This document shows positions 47,732 through 57,734 of a DNA stretch of 64,000 bases, one piece after another. This stretch comes from Nelumbo lutea (Eukaryota > Streptophyta > Magnoliopsida > Proteales > Nelumbonaceae): contig JAKGHH010000002.1 in NCBI GenBank assembly GCA_022828595.1, forward strand, positions 109,551,254 through 109,615,253. Direction: 5' to 3'. Every line of letters begins with the position of its first letter. Position 1 is the stretch's first letter. Below the pieces are notes generated by a model that was not told the DNA's origin, made no database searches, and saw only the letters and a list, made by a program, of their open reading frames with translations. The position numbers and the translations under genes are program-made.

Positions 47732-48042
47732 TGTCTTTGTTTGAGCAATTGAAGTTTGGTGGTAAAAATCAAAGGAAGAACCAAAAAAATTAGTAGAGGA
47801 GAAGAGGAATATGGAATAAGGAAACGAAGAAAAGAATATGAAAAGCCTACGTAGAGTTTTGGGTTTACTTCATTCTTAACTTCTTGAGCTCTCTTACAAA
47901 ACATTTCAGATTACAAGAAATATAAAGGAGATTTACTTTTATAGTAGATACCTTTCAACTTCCAACTAACAAGACAACCCACTTAATACAAAAGACAAAA
48001 CATAAAGGAAAATTACAAAATTACCACTATTACTTTTCAACA
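47732..48042 (-). repeat. 3' LTR of the older copia element
   Basis: Aligns with 52161-52437 from GAGCAA through GGTAAAAATCAAAGGAA and AAGAGGAATATGGAATAAGGA to TTACTTTTCAACA. The inner edge at 48042 is set by the polypurine tract (AAGATGGGG on the minus strand, 48043-48051). The outer edge is approximate. Confidence 0.7.
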
Positions 48043-48374
48043 CCCCATCTTAATTTGTAAATTTCATTTAAGATCTAAAATGCAAAAATTTGTCAGAAGA
48101 TAGGGGCTTGGTAAAGATATCAGCAACTTGATCTTCTGTCTTTACGAACTTCAATTCAATCACTCTTTTCTTAGTTGACTCTCTAATGAAGTGGTGTCTC
48201 AACTCAATGTGTTTTGTTCTTCAATGAAAAACTGGATTTTTTGTCATTGCAATAGCTAAAGTGTTGTCATAGTAGATTGTAGTTGGGTCATTTTGCACAA
48301 ATTGAAGGTCTTTCAAAAGTCATCTAAACCAAATTGCTTCACAAAATGCACTAGTGGCTGAAATGTATTCTGCT

Positions 48375-49180
48375 TCAATTGAAGATAGTGCCAACAGTAT
48401 TTTGCTTCTTCGATGATGAAGATATCATTTTACTTCCCAATGAGAAAACATATCCATATGTGCTCTTTTGGTCATTTATGGAACCAATCCAATCACTGTC
48501 TGAAAATCCAATAAGCTTGTAGTCACTTTCACTTTCATATTTTAGCCCAAAGTTATTGGTTCTTTTCACATACCTGAGTATTTTCTTTGCTGCCCTAAAA
48601 TGAACTTTACTTGACTTGTTCATGTATCTTGAAACAATGCTCAAAGCAATAACAATATCTGGCATTGTGTTGGTGAAATAAATCAAGGAACCAACAAGGC
48701 TTCTGTAGATTAATGCATCTACTAAATTTGCTTCATCATTCTTTGACAACTTTTCATTGGCAACTATAGGAGAAGCTAGGGGTTTACAGGTTAACATTTG
48801 AAACATTTTTAACAAATCATCCACATACTTTTCTTGGGACATAAAAAATTCACATTTTCTTTGATTCACTTGAATTCCAAGAAAGTATCTCATTAACCCA
48901 AAATCATTCATCTCATATTCATTGGTCATTACTAATTTGAACTCATTCAACAATTTTGGGTTGTTACTTGTATAAATCAAATCATCAACATAAAGACAAA
49001 CAAAAATAAAATCATGCATGCCTTTCTTCTTGATATAAAGTAATGGCTCATTTGGATTTTTTTAAATCCATTCTTACGGAAATATTTATCAATCTTGTTA
49101 TTCCATGCCCGAGGTGCTTGCTTTAGGCCATACAAAACTTTTCGAAACCTGTAAACATTCTCCTCATTTCCTTCTATCAC
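48375..49180 (-). pseudogene. Older copia element: RT and RNase H remains
   Basis: 49180-48977 reads FRKVLYGLKQAPRAWNNKID. 49019-48375 holds FVCLYVDDLIYTSNN, with the YVDD catalytic motif, FGLMRYFLGIQVNQ, and the RNase H start SDSDWIGSINDQKSTYGYVF, ending at a premature stop. The later RNase H part near 48370-48060 is out of frame. Confidence 0.8.
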
Positions 49181-49850
49181 ATATCCTTGTAATTGTTCAA
49201 CATAAACTTATTCTTCTAAATCTCCATTTAAGAAAGTTGATTTCACATCAAATTGAAACACTTGCAGTTTTAGTTGAGCAGCAAGTGCAAGCACAATTTT
49301 GATTGTTTCCATTCTTGCAACTGGTGCAAAAGTCTTATGAAAGTCTACTCCCAGCTATTGGGCATAGCCTTTAGCCACTAACCTTGCTTTGCGCTTTTGG
49401 ATTGACCCATCTTCATTGAATTTTGTTTTGTAAACACATTTCAGTCCAATCACTTATTTTTCTTTGGGTTTATTTACCAATTCCCATGTCATGTTCTTCT
49501 CTATCATTTCAATTTCTTCATCCATAGCATGCACCCAAACTCTCTTCTTTTTAAGCTTTTTCAAACTTCTATGGTTATAATGCAAGAAATGCAGCACCAC
49601 AAGAATCAAAGATTTATTCAAATGAACGTACATTTTTTGGTGGAGTATCCAAATCTACATCAATTGGGATTATTTGCAATGGATCTTGGTCTATTGAACC
49701 TGAGGTATTCATTCTTGGGCTGAAAATTGTTGAGCTTGATCTTCTTGAGTTTGTTGGCATTGCATTTGATTTAGTTGTTTCGTGCTCATGGTCATTGGGC
49801 ATCACTTATTCTTCATCTTCTATAACATATTTCTTTATTTGTGGGGAATT

Positions 49851-51137
49851 TTATCCAAAGTTCCATGCCTCCTTTTCGTTAAATATTACATTTCTTGAAA
49901 TTATCAACTCATTTGTAATAATGAAGATACATTTCTCACCTTTGCCAATAAACTTATCTCTCTTCTTTGAGAAAATGTGAACATAAGCAATGCAACCAAA
50001 CACTTTAAATAAGCTAACAACGGGCTTCTTTTTGTGCCATGCTTCAAAAGGTGTTTTATTTTGCATAACTTTGGTAGGAGATCAATTTAATATGTGAACA
50101 ACTGTATGAACTGCTTCAGCCCAAAAAGTTTTGAGAAGATTTTTACCTTGCATCATGCTTCGTGCCATTTTTATAATGGTTGTATTTATTCTTTCAGCTA
50201 TTCCATTTTGTTTTGGGGTATGCCTTATTGTCAACTCTCTTTTGATGCCTTATTATTCACAAAACTTTCCAAATTCTCTCAATGTAAACTCTTTTCTTCT
50301 ATCAGTCCTTAAAGCTTTTAATCCATGATCACTTTGCTCCTCAATTAAATCTTTGAATTGAATAAAAGTAGGCAGTGCTTGTGTTTTTGCATGTAAGAAA
50401 TATATTCACATCATTCTAGTAAAATCATCAATAAAGAGAACAATGTACCTCTTATTGTTGAAGGAATGTGTACTCATGGAACCACAAATATCAGCATGAA
50501 TTAGCTCCAATGGTGCCTTTGAATGCCATGATCTCTCTGAAAATGGTAGCCTATGATGCTTCCTATAGATGCAACATTCACATACTTTATGTTTTTTATC
50601 AATTTGAAGAAAATCCAAACACCATACTCTTATGATTTAACAAAGAGAGACTTATGAAATTCAAATGTCCATATCTCAAGTGCCATAACATGGACTCATC
50701 CAACTTCTCACTATTCAGCCCATAATTCGCATCATAGGACATGGTTAATGGAAACACTTTATTTGTAGCAATTTTTACTCTACCAACGATTTTATATTTT
50801 TTCTTATTAGTTATTACACATTCATCATTGTCAAAATGCACCTCATAACCTTTTTGTATAAATTGTTCAATACTAAGCAAATTTTGAATCAAATCAAAAA
50901 CATAAAGAACATCTAAGATGAATTTAGAATTAACTTGCTTAGTTTGGACTGCAACAATACCCTTTCCTTCAACACTTTGGAGTTGCCATCACCAAGCTTC
51001 ACTTGAGAATTAACATGTTCATTCAGCTCGAAATAACATTCTCTGTTTCCCGTCATGTGGTTACTATAGCCATTATGCAAATACCAAAATTCGTTTGGCT
51101 CTTGTTGGATATTCATACAAGAGTAAAATAAAAACAT
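49851..51137 (-). pseudogene. Older copia element: protease and integrase remains
   Basis: 51137-50913 reads WYLHNGYSNHMTG; copia proteases have DSG where this has HNG, so the catalytic aspartate is lost. 50892-50599 holds MLWHLRYGHLNF, and 50618-50406 CECCIYRKHHRLPF with IHADICGSMSTHSF...VLFIDDFTR, the integrase zinc-binding and core regions. 50066-49851 reads TPFEAWHKKKPVVSLFKVFG, the end of the core. The pieces are in different frames. Confidence 0.8.
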
Positions 51138-51176
51138 GATTACCTTGCTTAGTGGGCTTGCTTTTTCTCCTTAAAT

Positions 51177-52106
51177 CTACAATCTCTTGGGGCATGAACA
51201 TGATTTTTGCATTCTTTTTTTTTTACATATGAAAAAAACAGTATTGGGGAAAATGGTTGTCTTTTTGCAAATAAAAAAACTATATATTTTTTTTATTTTC
51301 ACTTCTTCCTTTTTCATACGACCCATCTCTTCCATTATTTTGGTATCTTCTTCATTTGCCTTGATGTGACCAATTTCTTGGAATTTCTTTTTCATCATCA
51401 TTCTTTTTATTTTTTTTAACGGTGAGTTTAAATTGAAAAGTTTGCTCAGTGAAGAATATGAGAATTTTTTCATTCTATCCTAATGAGTTTCAAGTGAGCT
51501 CATTAACTCATGCATGGATAGTTTAGTCAAATCTTTGGCCTCTTCAATAGCAGCCATCACATGGTCAAATTTAACTGGTAAATTCCTCAAAACATTTTTT
51601 ACAATTTTTTTTTATCTGATATAACATCTCCATATGTCTTGATTTGATTTACAATAATAACAACTCTAGAAAAGAACTCTTTAATAGATTCACTTTCTTT
51701 CATTATAATATAATCAAAATCTCTCCAAAGAGTGAAGTTTTATGGAAATTACCTTTTTGGTGCCATGAAACTCTTTATTGAGAATATCTCATGCTTCTTT
51801 TGAGCTTTTGGTAGTCATGATTATTGAAAATATTGTTTTACTTACTGTTTCCTGAATATGGTACAGGGCTGTAGCATCATCTTTCCTTTTTTCTTTGTAC
51901 TCTTTCTTCTTGTCTTCAGTCCATGTTGCAAGTTGTTCACGATTTTCTAGTTCTTTGTGTCTTTCTTCCACCAACTCCCAAATCTCCTCGGAGATGAAAA
52001 ATGTTTTCATTTGCATGCTCCAATAGTCATAGCTTTCTCCATAAAAAATAGGAAGTGGACATTTTGGAAAATGATCTAAAACAAAGCTGCTGAAACTTGA
52101 TGCCAT
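51177..52106 (-). pseudogene. Older copia element: gag remains
   Basis: A frame starting at 52106 (MASSFSSFVLDHFPKCP) continues with FYGESYDYWSMQMKTFFISE and TALYHIQETVSKTIFS to a stop at 51789, as in copia gag. A more distal piece at 51473-51177 is lysine-rich and holds two CxxxC-like remnants. The longer open frame upstream to 52304 is LTR and primer-site sequence, not gag. Confidence 0.75.
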
Positions 52107-52148
52107 GAAATGTATTAGTTTTAGATTTGAATGATTGAATGTATCTTT

Positions 52149-52160
52149 GCTCTGATACCA
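52149..52160 (-). other. Primer-binding site of the older copia element
   Basis: TGGTATCAGAGC on the minus strand, complementary to initiator tRNA-Met. It is the same as in the element at 8360 and marks the inner edge of the 5' LTR. Confidence 0.85.
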
Positions 52161-52437
52161 AAAGTTTATTAGAGCAACGGGAAATGTTGTGGTAAAAATC
52201 AAAGGAATAACCAAAAAGTCAGTAGAAGAGAAGAGGAATATGGAATAAGGAGAATAAGAGATGAAGATTCTTAGCTTCTTGAACTCTCTTACAAAAGATT
52301 TCATATTACAATAAATATAAAGGAGTTTTACTTTTACCGTATAAACTTTTTAGCTTCCAACTCGCAAGACAACCCAGTTAATACAAAATATAAAATATAA
52401 AGAAAAATTATAAAATTACCACTCTTACTTTTCAACA
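52161..52437 (-). repeat. 5' LTR of the older copia element
   Basis: Pairs with 47732-48042. It ends on the plus strand with CTTTTCAACA, so the LTR begins TGTTGAAAAG on its own strand. About 275 bp; the pair differs by several indels. Confidence 0.7.
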
Positions 52438-53208
52438 ATCTCAGACGATGATAGAGCCGGTGGTTTCGAAATCAAACTAACGACAGGTGGCCGAATGTTT
52501 TTATCAAATGGCAATTACTCAATCAAAAAAAAAATTTCCCTATAATATTTGTTTGGAACAGGTATCTGAATAACTTTGGTCGAATGGCAATTACTCAATT
52601 AAAATTTGTTTTCATACTATAGACATCGAGAGTTGCAGAATCGAGAGAGAGAGAGGGGTGAAAGGGATAAAGAGAACAACGATGCGCTGCAACTCCCGTT
52701 CCCATCGAAAGACATCTCTTATTTGCTCTCCTTTTTTTACCTCCCGTTCTTGTCACCTCTGTTTTTCACGACAGCCGCTGGGTTCCGATCGAGGAGTCGG
52801 GGAAGGAACAGATGTCTTCTCTTCATATTTCTCAATTGAGGCCTCCGTGATCTGAAGAATGGAGGATGGTGTGATAGGATAGAGGCAATGCCGACATCCT
52901 TGGCGGTTGGGAGGACAGAACCGTCGATTCGATTTAGAAAGTAGCATTCTCAAATATTGTGAAAATCGTGGCAAGGGATTAGGATGACTCAAGCCATGGA
53001 TCAGGAGGCTGGTAGGTAATGGCAATTACAATAAATGTAAGGACGGAGAAGATGAAGACATAGAAAGCTATACTGAGTGGCATGAACCTATAGTAACATT
53101 TGAAATTTGATTAATGGCATCGATGGCTAACTTAGAACATCTCGTGTGCTATTTTGACCTCTCATGGATGGATTTGAAATCAATATATGATGTCACTGGC
53201 CAGGAATT

Positions 53209-53760
53209 TCGATTGGAGAGAGAAAGGGTGCTAGAAGTTAAATGCCTGTCGAGGAATTTTTGCTACTACTACACCCACCATGGAAATTAAATGCACGCCT
53301 TCCCAGGAATTCCGATTGGAGAGGAAGATATGGGGAACTTGTGTATCTTGGTGGGCATTTAGCACCACAGGATCTGTTAAAGGGTCAGTCATGGCACCAA
53401 GACTGGAAGTGGGACCGTAGCCATGGGGGGCAGAAGGTGGCTGATTTCCTTGCAAAGTACGATCTGAATTCAGATTATTCGGATAAATTAGAGGAGAGAG
53501 AAGGGTTTCAGAAGTTAAACGCGTATTGAGGAATTTCTGCTACTGCACCTACCATGGAAATTAAACGCACGCCTTCCCAGGAATTCCGACTTGAGAGGAA
53601 GGGTGCCGTTACCGAGTCAAGATATAGGGAACTTGTGTATCTTGATGGGCATTTAGCACCACGGGATCTGTTAAAGGGTCAGTCGTGGCACCAAGACTGG
53701 GAGTACGTAATAACTTTCGAAATATATTTTTCTTTGATTATGAATATAAAGTTAAATTAA
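53209..53760 (+). pseudogene. Duplicated coding-like fragment, family not recognised
   Basis: Two copies of a coding-like block occur about 275 bp apart. The first (53255-53410) reads RELVYLGG-like text as YGELVYLGGHLAPQDLLKGQ then SWHQDWKWD. The second (53528-53705) reads LERKGAVTESRYRELVYLDG, HLAPRDLLKGQ and SWHQDWEY. The upstream phrase GGAAATTAAA[T/C]GCACGCCTTCCC precedes both. Strong conservation between copies at protein level suggests real coding descent. There is no complete gene around them, so they are probably exon fragments duplicated from elsewhere. I do not recognise the protein. Confidence 0.4.
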
Positions 53761-54536
53761 AATTTTAATTCATATGATTCAACTGGATGTCCGGTTCAAA
53801 ATCAGGCCCAAGCATATAATATCAGGTATGGGGTGCAAGCCGGGCCAGGCCTGGGCAGAGACCTTAGTACTGTTGAATGTTGATCTTTGATACCCCATAA
53901 AAATCCGGCCCGGCCACGGTCATCCCTATCCACCAACATTGGCAGACGTGGTAGGAGGCAAGTATTTTCCGGGTAGCACATCTCCAAGGCCTAAACCCAC
54001 ATTAGACCATGATGATTTATGGGTTCTCTCACTTTCCGACGGAAAAAGGAATGTTCATTTCGTTGGAACGAGCTGCCAACGTTCGGATTAGAATCCGAAG
54101 GAAATATTGACCATCAAGGCACTACATCGATAAGGGCGCCAGTACGAGTGGCATCGGGCCATCGGCATTGCAATTTGACCGTTGCCAACTCGTTCGCTCG
54201 TGCGTCACGACTCACGAATCGTTTCCCTCTATAACTAGTGAATCGTTAATTCCATCTAATTTGGCGGTAAAAAACATAGGAATGTCGGTGGATCGGGTTA
54301 AGAAACAAAGCATTAAACTCGCACCAACAATCAGAGTTCGGTTTGAATCGGGCCCATGTTGAGTCCGACCAACTTGTTTGAGTTGTATGGGTGCGTTTGC
54401 GGCTTTGCGTTGTGTATGGGACGGTTCGGGTTGATGTAAAACCGTTCCGAACCCGATCTCCAACGCATCTTTCTTCGTGTACGGCCGAACCTCTTCCGCG
54501 CATTCCAATCCACTTCAGAAAACTCCGAAAATTCCA

Positions 54537-54588
54537 TTTCCCGCCCACGCATTTCCCCTTCAAACTCCAATCCCGGCATTTATTTATA
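54537..54588 (+). promoter_or_regulatory. E2F-like site and TATA-like box of the chromomethylase gene
   Basis: TTTCCCGCCC at 54537-54546 fits the E2F consensus TTTSSCGC. TATTTATA at 54581-54588 lies about 35 bases further on, followed by a CT-rich leader, and the start codon is at 54766. Plant DNA methyltransferases act after replication, so E2F control would make sense; that link is inference. Confidence 0.45.
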
Positions 54589-54765
54589 TTTTCCCTTCTC
54601 GCTCTCTCTTCCTTTCTTTTTTCGTCGTCTCTGCTTCGGTTTCTTCCGTCCGGTCGCCGGCGGTGCAAGTCGTAAGTGATTGGCGAAGCTCCGGCGTTGA
54701 AACCTGCCAAGGATTAGACCATTGTCCAGTCCATAGAGTTGTCAAACCAAGAGAAGTCCGTTTCC

Positions 54766-57683
54766 ATGGGAAAGCGGAAGACTAAGGAGGAGGCAACTCA
54801 GGCAAGTGCTTCAACTGCTTCTTCTAGAAAGAAGGAAAATAAAACTGCGGAACCTTTGGAGTCTCGGTTGTACGGGGAACCGGTTCCGGCAGAAGAAGCT
54901 CGGGAACGGTGGCCGGAAAGATACGACAAGAAGGTTTGGTAGCTAGAATCTTTGTTTTTTTTTACTTGTATTTTGGTAATCTTTGTGTCTGTCTGATCTG
55001 TATCTTGCGAGTTCTTGGTTTTGCCCCTTTGCTTTCCTGAGTTGAGAAAGCTGTTGTTGTTCTAGCAGAAGAAAAGCAAGAATGCTCGCGGATCTGGAGG
55101 GAACAAAAAGTAAGTATAAGTTTAATTTTCTACTCTTTTTTTTTCTTCGCCAGATTGTCGGCTTTCAGCTACTGCTATTGTTTTTCTAATGTTTTCTCGA
55201 TTTAAATATATTGTGTGGTTGTTTAGAGAAGACACAGATGAGGCGGTATTGCTTGCACGGTGTCATTACAGGCAAGCTGAGGTCGATGGCTGCATTTTCA
55301 ACCTCAACGATGACGCTTATGTGAAAGTGAGCTTTTGTGTTTGCCTTATATTTTGTCTTTTAGAAAATATGCACTTTTGGAGCCCAATCTTTTATGTTAG
55401 GAATCTGAAACACTAACAAGTTTACTGAAAACACTGACCTCTGATGTTTGAACCTCGAATTCTAGATGTTGTGCTTTAGTACGAAAAAGGAAAAAAAACT
55501 AAGGAATTCTTTGGCTTGATTGCACAGAATTGGTTTTAGTGATAAACGTCGTCCTAGGCTTCAGTTTGATGCTTTGTTATTCGACAATCACCTTTTTATT
55601 TAAATAAAAACTCATCGATAGAACTGGCTTTAGGAGGAGCTGAAAGGTTAGTTCCTTAGACGTGTTGAGCTCAAAATTATATACTTGAAGTAGTGATTGT
55701 GTGGATTGGAAATGAAACAGTACGTAGTGTAAAATGAATGTTTCCTGTGTTATTTTTTTAGCACTATAGTTTTAGGGCATTCTAGAGTAAGCAGAATTGG
55801 CTATTTTTTTTTTAATTTATTCTTTATTTTTCTATTCAGAACAAATGCAGAAAATGATTTCACAATGCTGAAAAGTTCAGTTTAAGGAATGCTAGTTTTC
55901 AGCTCAGTGTCTATTGTTCAAATAGTGGTCTTATGTAGCAGAAATTGTGGCCAAATAGAGCATAACTGAATTGCCATTTGAACTTGTACTCACAAGTAGT
56001 ATGTTTTCAGGGGGAAGAGGGGAAGCCTAATTACATAGGGAGAATAGTTGAGCTGTTTGAGACCACTGATGGCGAGCCATATTTTACAGCACAATGGTTT
56101 TTCAAGGCTGAAGACACTGTAAGTTGAATATTATATTAAGCGTACTCTGCTGTTTTTTATCTAGGGTATCTTGAGTAACAGTCTTTTGGTGTGTCTGATG
56201 ATTTTAGGTCATAGGGAAAGACCATTCTAGCCTTATTGACAGCAGAAGAGTGTTTCTTTCCAATATGCGTGATGACAACCCCTTGGACTGTATTGTATCG
56301 AAAATTCAAATTGCTCAAGTTTCTCCAAATGTATGGCCTTTTGCTTCTCAACTACGGAGGCTTGTTATGTTTGGTTATACGAGTATTGCATCTTTCAACA
56401 AATAGTCTTATAGAGTATAAGAGTATAAAGTCTTTCAGTAAATGTGTTACTGAGGGTCGTAGTAATTTTACTTGTTCAACAGATGGATTTGGTGGCAAAG
56501 CAGAGAACAATACCTTCTTCATGTGACTTATATTATGACATGTCATATTCGCCCACTTATTCAACATTTGCAAATTTGTCCATAGGTGATGTTTTGTTTC
56601 TAAAGCATTAGCAAATATTTTTTTCCCTCTTTGGATTTTGATCTTAATTTTGTTTATTTATGTTGAAAATCACGGTGGTACTTTTTTTTCTCATTTTTTT
56701 TTGATCAATCGGGAACTATTGTTCTCATTACTGATAGGTTTCGTATATTCCAGAGAGTACGAGGGCTGGAAGTGAAACTTCTTCGACCATTTCTAGTGAA
56801 GTTAGTTTTGATGGTGCTGAGGGTGAGTGCAAGCCTGTCTCTGAGAAGTCCTCCTCAATTTCCCTGCCTACAAAGCCAGAGATTGCTTTGCTGGACTTGT
56901 ATTCTGGCTGTGGGGCAATGTCCACTGGTTTATGCCTTGGTGCAGCCATATCCGGCATAAACCTTGTTACGGTAAGCCAACTGCTATCTGTTTTTTGTTA
57001 TGTTGAAACCTTCTTTTTTCTTACCCACGAATTTTGCAAGTATCGTATTTCTTTTCTTGTGTAAGATGTCTTGCTCTCTCCGAGTCGGGAGTATTTGCAT
57101 TTCCATATAGGGGTATTTTGCTTATTTCCCGTATACCCTCATTGATTGTTGAATTTGGTTTTATGAGAGAGAAACTTCGTTCTTTAGGAATCAGCAGGAG
57201 AAACTAGGGTATGATACAATGTGTCATCCGTGGGCTTTGGAAACCCTTGCCATAACCTGTTTAATCTTTTATTATTATTTTTTTGTGTCATTGTGCTCAT
57301 CTTTCATGGTTTACTTTGGTTTTAGTTTTGCCATCTTTCCTTTGAATAAATAGCTAACTTTGCTATATTTGTCTATGAAGAGGTGGGCTGTTGATCTGAA
57401 CCAGTATGCTTGCGAAAGCCTCAGGTTGAACCATCCAGAGACCGTGGTATGGTATATGCTGCTTTTCTTTTCTTCTTACTTTTCATTATATACATGAATC
57501 GAGTATTTCCATATAGGTATTCATAATAAGCTTTGTTTACAGGTGAGGAATGAAACTGCGGAGAATTTTTTGGCTTTGTTAAAGAAATGGGAGCACCTTT
57601 GCAGGAAGTTCTCTTTGTTGAAGGCTGATGAGGATGTGGAAAATTTGGAGGAAAAAGAAGAAGAAGAAGAAGAAGAAGAAGAA

Positions 57684-57734
<51 letters not shown>

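Larger units (their letters stand above)
47732..52437 (-). mobile_element. Older Ty1/copia LTR retrotransposon, 4.7 kb
   Basis: Direct repeats of about 275-310 bp lie at both ends and read TGTTGAAAAG at their start on the minus strand. Between them gag, protease, integrase, RT and RNase H follow in copia order on the minus strand. A primer-binding site and a polypurine tract are in place. The LTRs are clearly diverged (indels and many changes) and the genes are heavily broken, so this copy is older than the one at 8360. A target-site duplication was not found. Confidence 0.85.

Noticed and set aside
47732..52437. Endogenous pararetrovirus instead of a copia element
   Set aside because: The order protease-integrase-RT-RNase H, paired LTRs and initiator tRNA-Met site are those of Ty1/copia; no movement or coat protein was seen.
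54246..54710. 154-codon minus-strand open frame upstream of the chromomethylase
   Set aside because: It overlaps the promoter and leader, has no recognisable family and an arginine-rich composition typical of GC-richer noncoding DNA.
54934..54942. Stop codon shortly after the first chromomethylase exon as a truncation
   Set aside because: The stop lies in intron 1; the GT donor at 54934 and the acceptor before 55069 restore the frame.
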